Source: Pseudomonadota bacterium
GTDB lineage: Bacteria > Myxococcota_A > UBA796 > CAJQPC01
NCBI GenBank assembly: GCA_024228935.1
Contig: JAAESX010000158.1
Coordinates: forward strand, 1-64,000
Direction of reading: 5' to 3'
DNA length: 64,000 nt
The translations under genes were made by a program, and so were the position numbers. The notes under the pieces were generated by a model that saw only the letters and a list, made by a program, of their open reading frames with translations, had not been told where the DNA came from and searched no databases. Shown one piece after another: positions 52,341-63,269 of the stretch. Each line of letters begins with the position of its first letter. The stretch's first letter is position 1.

Positions 52341-53591
52341 ATGGAGGACAAACAGACCCGGCTGATGACGGTGATGGCGGTGGTGCTCGTGGCGCTCGTC
52401 CTGGTCATCCGATTCGTGGAGCCGCCGAGCGACGAGGACGAGGACGGACCCGAGCTGGACGCCCTCGTCGAGCTCGCCGTCGAGGACGTCGAGCGCCTGC
52501 ACCTGACCACGGGCGAAGGCACGCTGACCGCCGAGCGCACGGTCGGGAGATGGCTCCTGATCGAGCCGACCGCGGCTCGCGGCTCCGACCAGCAGCTCGA
52601 TGCGCTGGTCGAGTCGATCAGCCGTCTGAAGGTCGAGCCCGGCCTCGAGGAGGCGGACGCAGCCAAGTACGGCCTGGATGCCCCTCGCGCGGTCCTGAAC
52701 TGGGTCGAGGTCGGCGGCGTCGAGCACCGCCTGGAGCTCGGCCTGGACAGCCCGGTCGGGTTCAAGAGCTACGTCCGGCTGGACGGCGGACCGGTCCAGG
52801 TCGCCAATGGACACCCCTCCGACACCCTCACGCTCCCCTTCGAGGCGTTCCGCGACCGCACGGTGTACGCCGTCGCGACCTCGCTGATCGACGCCGTGGC
52901 GTGGCGCCCGGCCGAGGGTGGGGGCTGGGCGGCGAGCCGCACCGACGACGGCTGGTGGCTCGAGGATGGCCGTCGCGCGAGCGGTGCGACCATCGACGGG
53001 CTCACCGCTGGCGTAGACGCGCTGCAGTTCGAGACGTTCTACCCGGAGCTCACAGACGCCGAGGCGGGCTTCGCGCCCCCTCGCGGGCACCTCGAGCTGA
53101 CGGACGCGACGGGCACGACGTCGATCCTCTTCGGCGAGCTGCGGGCCGGCGGGCTGCTGCTGAAGTCCCCCGACGGCACCGTGGGCTCGATCGGGGTCTG
53201 GGACGGTCTCACCCCGACCTGGGCCGAGCTGGTCGAGCCGCGCCTGGTGCCGGCCTCCCCTTCCCGCCTGTCGGAGCTGGAGCTCGCGCTCGATGGCAAG
53301 CGCTCGACCTGGGTGCGGGTCGCTGACGCCTGGACGCGAGACGGTCAGCCGACGGACAACGTGCTCCCCGGCCAGCTCGTCATCTCGCTGCAGGCCGACC
53401 GGAGCCTGGCTCTCGACGCGGTGGTCGGCAACACCGGCCACGTGCGGGCGGTGTCCGACGGGCAGACCTACGAGGTCATCATCGGTGACGCGGTCGAGGG
53501 CGGACGGCTGGCGCACGAGGCCGGCGGGAGCCCCGCGATGTTCGTCCCGAGCGAGGTCCTGGACGTCATCCGCAGCGCGCTCGAGGGCTGA
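52341..53591 (+). CDS. DUF4340-domain signal-anchored protein
   Basis: 416 residues. An N-terminal anchor LMTVMAVVLVALVLVIRFV, then tandem beta-sandwich DUF4340 modules (VERLHLTTGEGTLTAERTVGRWLLIEP; YGLDAPRAVLNWVE). DUF4340 proteins often follow Gld-type ABC transporter genes and are thought to be envelope-facing accessory proteins, but no transporter gene is adjacent here. GGAGG lies upstream of ATG 52341. It ends one base before the convergent PilT-like gene. Confidence 0.8.
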   Translation: MEDKQTRLMTVMAVVLVALVLVIRFVEPPSDEDEDGPELDALVELAVEDVERLHLTTGEGTLTAERTVGRWLLIEPTAARGSDQQLDALVESISRLKVEPGLEEADAAKYGLDAPRAVLNWVEVGGVEHRLELGLDSPVGFKSYVRLDGGPVQVANGHPSDTLTLPFEAFRDRTVYAVATSLIDAVAWRPAEGGGWAASRTDDGWWLEDGRRASGATIDGLTAGVDALQFETFYPELTDAEAGFAPPRGHLELTDATGTTSILFGELRAGGLLLKSPDGTVGSIGVWDGLTPTWAELVEPRLVPASPSRLSELELALDGKRSTWVRVADAWTRDGQPTDNVLPGQLVISLQADRSLALDAVVGNTGHVRAVSDGQTYEVIIGDAVEGGRLAHEAGGSPAMFVPSEVLDVIRSALEG

Positions 53592-54494
53592 TCAAGCCGC
53601 CTCGAGGCTCATCGCGGGCATCGGCGCTCCGACACGGATGCACTCGAGCACCTGGTGCGAGAGGCGCAGGCGATACGCACCGTGCTGGTCCAGCGTCATC
53701 GAGCCCTCCAGCCCGGCGGCGAGCCGACCCGCGACCTCGTTCTCGCGGTCCTGACCGAACAGGCGGATGAACCAGGCGACGGCCTCCTCGGGCCCGGCTG
53801 CGGCAACGGACGCGACCACGCGTCGCCCCCCTTCGACGGCCGACAGGATGCCTGCCGCCGTGAGCCCGTCCGGCACGTCCCCGACGACCAACAGGTCCGG
53901 GTCCTGACGCCGCGCGTTGTGGATTCCAGTCATCCACGTGGCGGTGTCGATGCCGATCTCCCGCTGGCTGATCGCGGCCCGGCGATCCGAGTGCAGGTAC
54001 TCGAGGCTGTCCTCGAGCACGATGATGTGCCCGGGCTCACGACCGTTGGCGGCGTCCACGAGTCCCGCCAGGAGCTCCCTCCGACGAGACCCTGAGAGCA
54101 GGGTGAGTCCCGGTCGGTGGGCGATCTCCGCGTACTCGGCTGGCACGCCGAGTCGGGACAGGCTGGGGATGTCGGTCGCCATGCGATGGACGATGACGCC
54201 GAAGCTCCCTCGCTGGCGGAAGACCGCCACGCGGAACCGCCCGACGTTCCGGACGCCGAACGCGAACTCGTGCTCCTGGCAGCGAGCGAGCGGGAACTCG
54301 ACCCCCGCCAGCGACATCAGCGCCTGGACCGCTCCCCGGGTGTCGGCCGGCGTCAGCTTGTCCTGGGCGACCGGGATGAGCTCACCATCCACCCGGATGC
54401 TCGGGCGGCCCGGCACCTTCAGGTGCAGGTCGGTGGCTCCTCCATCGCGCGCCTGGCGGAGCAGGCGGAGCATCAGGTCCCGGTCGTAGCGCAT
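53592..54494 (-). CDS. PilT-like protein lacking the Walker A motif
   Basis: 300 residues with the PilT/GspE core order: an N-terminal DGGATDLHLKVPGRPSIRVDGEL typical of PilT, an Asp-box-like IIVLEDSLEYLHS (157-169) and a Walker-B-like PDLLVVGDVPD (199-209). The nucleotide loop expected near 130-142 reads GLTLLSGSRRREL, with no G-x-G-K-(S/T), and the His box reads VVASVAAAGPEEAV. It should not hydrolyse ATP like true pilus retraction motors and is probably a regulatory or scaffold paralogue. ATG 54494 lies 54 nt after the FG-GAP gene on the same strand. No other pilus gene is present. Confidence 0.8.
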   Translation of the reverse strand: MRYDRDLMLRLLRQARDGGATDLHLKVPGRPSIRVDGELIPVAQDKLTPADTRGAVQALMSLAGVEFPLARCQEHEFAFGVRNVGRFRVAVFRQRGSFGVIVHRMATDIPSLSRLGVPAEYAEIAHRPGLTLLSGSRRRELLAGLVDAANGREPGHIIVLEDSLEYLHSDRRAAISQREIGIDTATWMTGIHNARRQDPDLLVVGDVPDGLTAAGILSAVEGGRRVVASVAAAGPEEAVAWFIRLFGQDRENEVAGRLAAGLEGSMTLDQHGAYRLRLSHQVLECIRVGAPMPAMSLEAA

Positions 54495-54548
54495 GGACTC
54501 TCTCCCTCGATGATGCCCCTCGGCACAACGGCCGTGCGGCTTGAGGGG

Positions 54549-55934
54549 TCAGGGCAGTCCGATCGTCCGGCGGGCCTCGAGCGGGCCGAAGAGCTCGTGC
54601 ACGGTGCCGTCGAGCTCGACGACGCGGACGTGCTCGACCACCTTGGCCTCGCCGAGCCCGAACCAGGCGGACTCGGGCGCCGTCACGAAGAAGCCGGGGC
54701 GCGCATCGATCCAGCGCGTCTGCACGCCGCCGTCCGTCGTGACCTCGACGCGGGCGTGCTGGGGCGCGAGGACCTCGAGCCAGGCTCCATCCGTGCAGCC
54801 ATCGCTCAGGTACAGGAGCGGCCGGGTCTGGGAGCCTGTGACCACCAGATCCAGGACGCCGTCGGCGTTCAGCTCATGGGCGAGCACCGCGCGATGCGAG
54901 CCCGTCTGAGCCAGCCCGAGCTCCAGGCTGACGTCGGTGAAGACGCCATCGTCCTGCGCGAGCAGCTCGAGCGGCGCCTCGTAGTCCTCGCCCACGTCGC
55001 CGTGCCACAGGTCGCCCTCGGCCACGAGCAGGTCGAGCTGGCCGTCGTTGTCGTGGTCCAGCCAGGCGCTGCCCCAGCCCATCTCGTCGCCGCTGAGCTG
55101 GTTCACGCCGGCGACCTCGACCAGGCCCCCATCGCCGCCCCGGTACAGGTGGTTGCTCACCGCGGCGGCCACGAACAGGTCGCGCTGGCCGTCCCCATCG
55201 AAGTCCGCGAACGAGCCGCCCATCGCCGGCCACTCGAAGTCGAAGCCGGTCTCGGCGCTGGCGTCGACCCGCCCGTCACGCCAGAGCCGGGAGCTGCCCG
55301 GTGCCTCACCGCTGTCGTTGATGACGGCGATGTCCAGGTCCCCGTCGCCGTCGTGGTCCAGCGCGTGGACCGAGAACGCCGCGTCCGTCTCGCTCCCCGC
55401 GACCTCGGTCACGTCGCCGTCGCCCCAGCGAATGAGGTCCGTGAGGTCCCCTCCTCGCCGGCCGATGTACGCGTCCAGCAGGCCGTCCTGGTCGAGGTCC
55501 GCCCAGGCCACGTCCCGTACGTCCCCGCCGTCGGGAAGACCCAGCGGCGCGCCGTCGAGCGTGTCGTCGACGACCAGCTCCACATCCCCGTCCCCGTCGA
55601 CGTCGTGGGCCGACAGCGAGAGCTCCGCCGACAGCGAGAGCCGCTCGACCTGGGCGCTCCCATCGAGCTCTACGCGCCGGATGGGTTCGAACGGGAACCC
55701 CGTCCACAGCACGTGTCCATCGGCCGTGTCCGCCAGGACCAACCCGATGCCATCGAGGGACTCCGCGACGGGCGCCTCGGGCGCAGGCAGGCCCCAGGCT
55801 TCGCCCGACTCGGTGTAGGCGAGCTGGACGGGCGCTGAGCATGGCTGCACCGGGCCCAGGTCGAACGCGTCGCTGTCGGGCGTGGACTCCAACGGCGCCG
55901 GCTCGTCCGTGCAGGCCAGCGCCAGGAAGATCAA
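54549..55934 (-). CDS. FG-GAP/ASPIC-type repeat lipoprotein
   Basis: 461 residues. Short signal MIFLALAC with lipobox. Four or more FG-GAP/VCBS beta-propeller repeats carry calcium loops such as DVDGDGDVEL, DHDGDGDLDI, DFDGDGQRDL and DHDNDGQLDL. The C-terminus is an ASPIC/UnbV module (TRWIDARPGFFVTAPESAWFGLG, VVELDGTVHELFGPL). Likely a calcium-bound surface propeller. TTG start at 55934 overlaps the ffh stop by four bases, linking an envelope lipoprotein to the SRP gene. Confidence 0.85.
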   Translation of the reverse strand: MIFLALACTDEPAPLESTPDSDAFDLGPVQPCSAPVQLAYTESGEAWGLPAPEAPVAESLDGIGLVLADTADGHVLWTGFPFEPIRRVELDGSAQVERLSLSAELSLSAHDVDGDGDVELVVDDTLDGAPLGLPDGGDVRDVAWADLDQDGLLDAYIGRRGGDLTDLIRWGDGDVTEVAGSETDAAFSVHALDHDGDGDLDIAVINDSGEAPGSSRLWRDGRVDASAETGFDFEWPAMGGSFADFDGDGQRDLFVAAAVSNHLYRGGDGGLVEVAGVNQLSGDEMGWGSAWLDHDNDGQLDLLVAEGDLWHGDVGEDYEAPLELLAQDDGVFTDVSLELGLAQTGSHRAVLAHELNADGVLDLVVTGSQTRPLLYLSDGCTDGAWLEVLAPQHARVEVTTDGGVQTRWIDARPGFFVTAPESAWFGLGEAKVVEHVRVVELDGTVHELFGPLEARRTIGLP

Positions 55935-57409
55935 CGGCGGTTCTTCTTACGCGACTTCCGCGCGGCCTTCTTCTTGGCGCGGCTGGCCTTCTTCTCCTGC
56001 GCACTCAGCTGGCGAGGCGCGTTCGGGGTCGGGCCACCCATTCCGGGCATCCCTGGCATGCCGGGCATTCCCCCGCCCTTGCCGAAGAGGCCGCCGGCTC
56101 CCATCTGCTTCATGACCGTACGGGCCTGGAGGAAGCGCTCGTAGAGCGCCTTGACGTCCTCGGTGGAGCGTCCGGAGCCCTTGGCGATTCGCTCGCGACG
56201 GGACGGGTCGTCCAGGAGGTCCGGATGCGTCCGCTCCTGCTTGGTCATCGAGTGGATGGTCGCCTTGACCTTCGTGATCTCGTTGTCGTCGAGGGCCTCG
56301 TCCGGGATCTGCATGTCGTTGAAGAACGGCAGGCGCTCCATCAGGCTGCGCAGGCTGCCCATCTTCTGGACCGTCTCGAGCTGCTTCAGGAAGTCGTCGA
56401 AGGTGAAGTCACCGCGCAGGAGCTTCTGCGCGTCGGCCTCGGCCTCCTCCTCGTCGATGTGCTCCTCGAAGTCCTTCACGAGCCCGACGACGTCGCCGAA
56501 GCCGAGGATGCGGTCGGCCAGACCCTGGGGCCGGAACTCGTCCAGCTCGCCCAGGCCTTCGCCCATTCCGAGGAACTTGATGGGCTTGCCGGTCACTTCC
56601 TTGATGGAAAGTGCGGCGCCACCGCGGGCGTCTCCGTCCAGCTTGGTCAGGACGAAGCCCGTGAAGTCGAGGAGCTTGTCGAACTCGGCCGCCGTCTTCA
56701 CCGAGTCCTGCCCGATCATGGCGTCACAGACGAACAGGATGTTGTCCGGCTTCGTCTGGTCCTTGATGTCGACCAGCTCCTGCATGAGCTCGTTGTCGAT
56801 CGCGAGGCGCCCGGCGGTGTCGAAGATGACGACGTCGCGGCCGACGTTCTTCGCCTGGCTGACCGCCAGGTTGCAGAGCTGGACCGGCTTCATGCCCTTG
56901 ATGCTGAAGACCGGCACGCCGAGCTTGCGGCCCAGGACCGTCAGCTGATCGACGGCGGCCGGACGGTAGATGTCGCCCGCGACGAGGAGCGGCTTCTTGC
57001 CTTCCTTCATCAGCTTGCGCGCGAGCTTCCCCGCGGTCGTCGTCTTTCCCGAGCCCTGGAGGCCGACCATCATGATGATGGCAGGCGTCTTGTCGAGCTT
57101 GAGCGTCGTGTCGACCGGCCCCATCAGGGCCTGGAGTTCGTCGTGGCAGATCTTGACGAACCAGTCGCCGGGCGCGAGCGTGACGCCCATCGGGCTCTTC
57201 CGCTTGACCTTGGTGTGGACGACCTCGCCCAGCGCGCGCTCCTTGACCCGTCCGAGGAACGACTTCACGACGCCGAGCTCGACGTCTGCCTCCAACAGCG
57301 AGACGCGGACGTCGCGGAGCGCGTCGGCGATGTTGTCTTCGGTCAGCTCCGCCTTGCCCTGGAGCTTGAGGCGGGCGGCGCGGAAGCCCTTGGAGAGGGT
57401 CTCGAGCAT
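55931..57409 (-). CDS. ffh: Signal recognition particle protein Ffh (SRP54)
   Basis: 492 residues. It binds 4.5S RNA and targets signal-bearing ribosomes to the membrane. An N domain comes first, then the GTPase G domain with GLQGSGKTTTAGKLA, VIFDTAGR and TKLDGDARGG, and an M domain (LPFFNDMQ region) ending in a long Met/Gly- and Lys-rich tail. ATG 57409 fits the usual MLETLSKGF start. It follows a TPR gene by 23 nt, in an apparent TPR-ffh-FG-GAP-PilT-like operon. Confidence 0.97.
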   Translation of the reverse strand: MLETLSKGFRAARLKLQGKAELTEDNIADALRDVRVSLLEADVELGVVKSFLGRVKERALGEVVHTKVKRKSPMGVTLAPGDWFVKICHDELQALMGPVDTTLKLDKTPAIIMMVGLQGSGKTTTAGKLARKLMKEGKKPLLVAGDIYRPAAVDQLTVLGRKLGVPVFSIKGMKPVQLCNLAVSQAKNVGRDVVIFDTAGRLAIDNELMQELVDIKDQTKPDNILFVCDAMIGQDSVKTAAEFDKLLDFTGFVLTKLDGDARGGAALSIKEVTGKPIKFLGMGEGLGELDEFRPQGLADRILGFGDVVGLVKDFEEHIDEEEAEADAQKLLRGDFTFDDFLKQLETVQKMGSLRSLMERLPFFNDMQIPDEALDDNEITKVKATIHSMTKQERTHPDLLDDPSRRERIAKGSGRSTEDVKALYERFLQARTVMKQMGAGGLFGKGGGMPGMPGMPGMGGPTPNAPRQLSAQEKKASRAKKKAARKSRKKNRR

Positions 57410-57432
57410 GAAAAACTCCTGAACTCGGTGGG

Positions 57433-57942
57433 CTAACCGAGTGCTCCCCCCCGCTCCAGAGAACGTCTCGGCCAGGACAGCCTCGGGTCGAGCTCGAGCG
57501 CCTTCTCCCAGGCAGCCACGGCTTCCTCACGCCGCCCGAGTCCGTCGAGCGCGTTGCCCCGCCCGTTGTGCGCCAGGGCCAGCCCAGGAACCCTCTCGAC
57601 CGCCTCGTCGTAGGCGGCGAGCGCGCCCGCATGGTCGCCGGACAGCTGCAGCGCGTCTCCTCGTCCGTGCCAGGGCCAGGCCTCGGCGGGTCGGGCGTCA
57701 GCGGCCAGGCCGAACTGGTAGAGCGCCTCGCCGTTCTCGCCGGTCTCGATGGCCCGGCGTCCCGCGGTCAGCGCCTGGGCGTACACCGTGGATCCCGTCC
57801 CCACCGGACCACCCTTCTGTCGGCCGGTCAGGTCGTGCAGCTGTTCCTCGTCCGGTCGGCCGAGGAGCCGCCCGCCGATGCGCAGCAGGCGCGTCACCAC
57901 GCGGTCCAAGCGGCGCCCCAGGACTGGTCGACTCCGTGTCAT
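57433..57942 (-). CDS. Small TPR protein
   Basis: 169 residues. Three TPR units read ALYQFGLAADARPAEAWPW, then ALQLSGDHAGALAAYDEAVERVPG, then ALDGLGRREEAVAAWEKALELDP. The N-terminal 50 residues are Arg-rich, with no signal peptide. Probably cytoplasmic. It lies upstream of ffh by 23 nt and is divergent from the VWA lipoprotein gene. Confidence 0.75.
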   Translation of the reverse strand: MTRSRPVLGRRLDRVVTRLLRIGGRLLGRPDEEQLHDLTGRQKGGPVGTGSTVYAQALTAGRRAIETGENGEALYQFGLAADARPAEAWPWHGRGDALQLSGDHAGALAAYDEAVERVPGLALAHNGRGNALDGLGRREEAVAAWEKALELDPRLSWPRRSLERGGALG

Positions 57943-57957
57943 TCCTGCCTCGTACCC

Positions 57958-57986
57958 TTGACGATCACGGGGTGCTGGGTCACCTT
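57958..57986 (+). promoter_or_regulatory. Weak candidate promoter for the VWA lipoprotein cluster
   Basis: TTGACG at 57958-57963 and CACCTT at 57981-57986, 17 bases apart, in the divergent gap between the TPR gene and the VWA lipoprotein gene. The -35 box matches the tRNA promoters; the -10 box is poor. Confidence 0.3.
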
Positions 57987-57995
57987 GCGGGCTCT

Positions 57996-58015
57996 GGCGC
58001 CCCCTGGCGCCCCCT
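57996..58015 (+). repeat. Perfect 10-base tandem duplication in a leader
   Basis: GGCGCCCCCT is repeated twice without interruption just before the Shine-Dalgarno of the VWA lipoprotein gene. Copy number at such a short repeat could change by slippage and alter the leader. Only the repeat is observed. Confidence 0.6.
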
Positions 58016-58026
58016 GGAGGACACCC

Positions 58027-59022
58027 ATGGCTCTGTTGTGGCTCGGCGTACTCGCCGGCTGTACCGAGTACGACGTCATCGTGCACGACGGTGCGGACAT
58101 CTTCTATCAGGACCCTGCGTCCGCAGTCGACATCCTGCTGATCGTGGACGACAGCTGCTCGATGCAGCCGTACCAGAACGAGCTGTCGAAGAACTTCTCG
58201 CAGTTCATCAGCTTCTTCGTGGACGCCAACGTCGACTACCAGATCGGCGTCGTGACGACGGATGTGACCGCTGCGTCCGCCGGCCGACTCATCGACTCGC
58301 AGATCATCACGAACGACACCCCCGACGGAAACGCGGTCTTCGAGGACATCGTCCGCGTCGGCATCGACGGCTCGGGCAACGAGATGGGGCTCGAGGCCGC
58401 CTACCTGGCGCTCACCGAGCCTCGGCTGTCGACGAGCAACGCCGGCTTCCTTCGGGACGAGGCGATGCTCTCCATCATCTTCGTCAGCGACGAGGAAGAC
58501 AGCTCGCCCCTGCCCACGTACGAGTACGTGCGGACGTTCAACGACATCAAGGGCGCGCGTGAGCGCGACGTCTTCAACGCCTCGGCGCTGGTCGTGACGG
58601 ATGTCAGCTCGTGCGGGATGAACTCCGGCTCGAGCGAAGGCGACCGCTACATGGACGTCGCCGAGCGCACCGTCGGCATCACCGGCAACATCTGCGACGA
58701 CAGCTTCGCGGACGTCGTGACCGAGCTCTCGCTAAACGCCTCGCGCCTGAAGGACACGTTCTTCCTGTCCAGCGAGCCCGACGCGACCTCGCTCGAGGTC
58801 TCGGTCGATGGCGTCCTGATGCTCTGCGACGACGGCTCACACACGTTCGAGCGCGTCACCGACGAGTTCGGCGAAGACCGGCCGGCCATCGTGTTCAGCC
58901 GCGAGTGGATCCCCGAGCCCAGCTCGCAGATCGCCATTCGCTACTACTACGGAAACGGCGCCGTCGACGGCTACTGCGCCGACGGCGAAGAAGACGCCGG
59001 CACGACCGACACCGGAGCCTGA
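58027..59022 (+). CDS. VWA-domain lipoprotein
   Basis: 331 residues. Short signal LLWLGVLAGC with lipobox. A VWA-like domain follows with strand DILLIVDDSCSMQPYQ, whose MIDAS Asp41, Ser43 and Ser45 match D-x-S-x-S, then YQIGVVTTDV and MLSIIFVSDEEDSS as further strands. The C-terminal half adds another module with several Cys and ends in an acidic tail. This DDSCSM type of surface protein is common in Myxococcota, with unknown ligand. GGAGG sits six bases before ATG 58027. A Cys-rich lipoprotein gene follows after five bases. Confidence 0.85.
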   Translation: MALLWLGVLAGCTEYDVIVHDGADIFYQDPASAVDILLIVDDSCSMQPYQNELSKNFSQFISFFVDANVDYQIGVVTTDVTAASAGRLIDSQIITNDTPDGNAVFEDIVRVGIDGSGNEMGLEAAYLALTEPRLSTSNAGFLRDEAMLSIIFVSDEEDSSPLPTYEYVRTFNDIKGARERDVFNASALVVTDVSSCGMNSGSSEGDRYMDVAERTVGITGNICDDSFADVVTELSLNASRLKDTFFLSSEPDATSLEVSVDGVLMLCDDGSHTFERVTDEFGEDRPAIVFSREWIPEPSSQIAIRYYYGNGAVDGYCADGEEDAGTTDTGA

Positions 59023-59027
59023 GTCCC

Positions 59028-59720
59028 ATGAGCTTCCTCTTTATCGCCCTGGCCTGTACCAGCGGCGGAAACGGCGAGTGCATCGACGACGGCAACTGTG
59101 CCGACGGCGAGGCGTGCGTCGAGGGCACCTGCATGGTCGTCGACTGCATGACCAGCGACGAGTGCGAGATCGGCGAGTTCTGTCACATCGGAACGCACAC
59201 CTGCAAGCCGGGCTGCCACGAGGACAGTGACTGCCTCGCGGGCGAGCAGTGCAACCAGGGCGCGAACCAGTGTGAGCAGGCCGGCTGCCGGACCGCGGAG
59301 CTCGACTGCTACGCCGGTCAGACCTGCGACCCGGTCAGTGGCCAGTGCACGGACGTCGGCGTCTGTGAGCAAGAGTGCCACGTATACAACCAGCCCAACT
59401 GCGGGCCTGGCCTGTGTCTGGCGTCCACCACGAACACCTGCCACACTGCAAACGACTGCGATGCGGGCGCTTCATGCGACGACTTCCTGACCTCGTCAAG
59501 CCCCTGTTCGCACGTGTCACAGTGTCCGGAAGGCACGGATGAGTGCGATTGGCTCGGACAGTGCATCAGCAGCTATTGCCACATCGATTACTGCTACGAT
59601 CCGTGCGATTCGGATGACGCGTGCCCGGCGGCGTTCACTTGTGTCGACTATGCGTCGTGGGGCTATGGCCCGACATGCGTTGGCGACTGTGGGTATCTCC
59701 AAGAGAATGGACACCTCTAG
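59028..59720 (+). CDS. Cys-rich lipoprotein
   Basis: 230 residues, about 40 of them Cys. Signal MSFLFIALAC with lipobox. The rest is made of short disulphide-type units such as CIDDGNCADGEACVEGTC, C-x-SDEC-E-IGEFC and C-HEDSDCLAGEQC, the repeat pattern seen in Myxococcota Cys-rich surface proteins. From about 59560 the sequence becomes less G+C-rich, and the last units are less regular. It probably forms a protease-resistant surface protein. It follows the VWA lipoprotein by five bases, likely in one transcript. Confidence 0.82.
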   Translation: MSFLFIALACTSGGNGECIDDGNCADGEACVEGTCMVVDCMTSDECEIGEFCHIGTHTCKPGCHEDSDCLAGEQCNQGANQCEQAGCRTAELDCYAGQTCDPVSGQCTDVGVCEQECHVYNQPNCGPGLCLASTTNTCHTANDCDAGASCDDFLTSSSPCSHVSQCPEGTDECDWLGQCISSYCHIDYCYDPCDSDDACPAAFTCVDYASWGYGPTCVGDCGYLQENGHL

Positions 59721-59776
59721 ACCAATGATGTAGCCCCACCTTGGCGGCCAGCTTCGGCCGCCAGAAAAGGGGGGAG

Positions 59777-60692
59777 ATGAGCTGGCCCCCCATGGGGGTA
59801 GTCAAGCTGTTTAGTTTGGTCGCGACCGTTGGAGCGACGACCTGGGATGCTTCTGATTGTCAGACGGGGAATGCGCCGGCCGCGTACGTCAGCGGTGGAT
59901 GCGATGCGGGGAACGGGAACGCGGTCTGCCAAGTGGTGCGCGTGGGCGAGGGGCCACCCTACGTCACTTCGGTCGTCTGCTACACGGATGCCAATGGTGG
60001 GACCTCCGACGCGGACATCTCGGTTACGACATCGTATTTCGAGCGATACACCATTTGGGGAGAGGACTCCTACGACCAGTCGAAGTTCTCCTGCTGCGTG
60101 AACGGAACCGAAGGAATCAGCCGTATCGACCTCAATGGCGGAGATGGCGACGACAACGTGACGGCCCACACCGAACTCGAGGGTTTCACCCCTTGGAATC
60201 TGAACATCTACCTGTTCGGCGGAGATGGCGGCGACATCATGACGAGCAACTCCGTCGATGTCGGAAACTCGTTCGTGTCCGGCGACGCTGACGACGACAT
60301 CATCTACCTCAGCGTTGGCTCTGGCGTCGACGCCGGCGCGGGTGACGACGAGATCTACGGAAGCAGCGCGGCTGACACAATCACGTGCGGTAGCGGGGCC
60401 GACTGGGTCGACGCGGATGGGGGCAACGACACCGTACACGGAAACGCGGGCGCCGATGCAATCTTCGGCGGGTCGGGAGTCGACAACCTGTACGGCGACG
60501 ATGGGATTGACGCGGTGTGCGGCGGGCCAGGAAACGACACGATCTCAGGGGGCAATCAGGACGACGACGTTTGGGGGGGGCACGGGCGTGGACAGCGTCA
60601 ACGGCAACACATTCGGTGACGCTTGCAAGGGGGAGACGCAACTGTCGTGCGAATCGACGCTCACTTCCCGCCCGTCTGAATGCCCGAGCTGA
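59777..60692 (+). CDS. RTX-like calcium-binding exported protein, frameshifted at a poly-G run
   Basis: Start ATG 59777 or 59792 (the latter gives signal-like VVKLFSLVATVGA). After an N-terminal domain with several Cys come about ten G-G-x-G-x-D-type nonapeptide units (GGDGDDNVT, GSGADWVD, GGSGVDNLYG, GGPGNDTISG), which bind calcium in a beta-roll. At the run of eight Gs (60573-60580) the frame changes. The annotated frame then reads GRGQRQRQHIR to a stop at 60619, while a frame with one G fewer reads GGTGVDSVNGNTFGDACKGE to 60692, the expected end of this family. So the intact product would be about 304 residues. The cause is slippage in the cell or an indel in the assembly. The region is less G+C-rich (55 % at 60001-60120) than its neighbours. 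Confidence 0.78.
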
Positions 60693-60713
60693 GCTACCCA
60701 GGGTCGCTTCGGC

Positions 60714-61154
60714 TCAGACTCCGGTCGAGCCGAAGCCCCCTGCCCCACGCTCGGTCGCGTCGAGGTCCTGGACCTCGACGACGTCGGCCTGCACGACGGG
60801 CGCGATGACCAGCTGCGCGACGCGCTCGCCGCGCTCGATGGTGAACGGCTCGCGGCCCAGGTTCACCAGCAGCACCTTGAGCTCGCCTCGGTAGTCCGAG
60901 TCGATGGTGCCGGGTCCGTTCGTCACGGCGATGCCATGACGAAAGGCCAGGCCGGAGCGAGCCCGGACCTGGCCTTCGAAGCCCGCCTCGATGGCGATCC
61001 GCAGTCCGGTGGGGACGGCGGTTCGGTCACCTGGAGCGAGCGTCAGGGGCTCCACGACCGCGGCGCGCAGGTCCATGCCTGCGCTGCCGGCGGTCTGGTA
61101 CGCGGGGAGGGCCAGGCCCAACCCGTGCGGGAGCCGCATGAAACGGAGCTTCAC
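60714..61154 (-). CDS. dut: dUTP diphosphatase
   Basis: 146 residues, normal trimeric dUTPase length. It makes dUMP from dUTP, keeping uracil out of DNA and supplying thymidylate synthesis. The five motifs are seen: AGMDLRA, RSGLAFRHGI, NGPGTIDSDYRGE, ERVAQLVIAP and the C-terminal ERGAGGFGSTG arm. GTG 61154 abuts the pnp stop, so it forms an operon with pnp, an uncommon pairing. Confidence 0.96.
   Translation of the reverse strand: MKLRFMRLPHGLGLALPAYQTAGSAGMDLRAAVVEPLTLAPGDRTAVPTGLRIAIEAGFEGQVRARSGLAFRHGIAVTNGPGTIDSDYRGELKVLLVNLGREPFTIERGERVAQLVIAPVVQADVVEVQDLDATERGAGGFGSTGV

Positions 61155-63269
<2,115 letters not shown>

Noticed and set aside
53592..54494. Annotation as an active type IV pilus retraction ATPase
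   Set aside because: The Walker A Gly-Lys-Ser/Thr is absent, so active ATPase is not supported.
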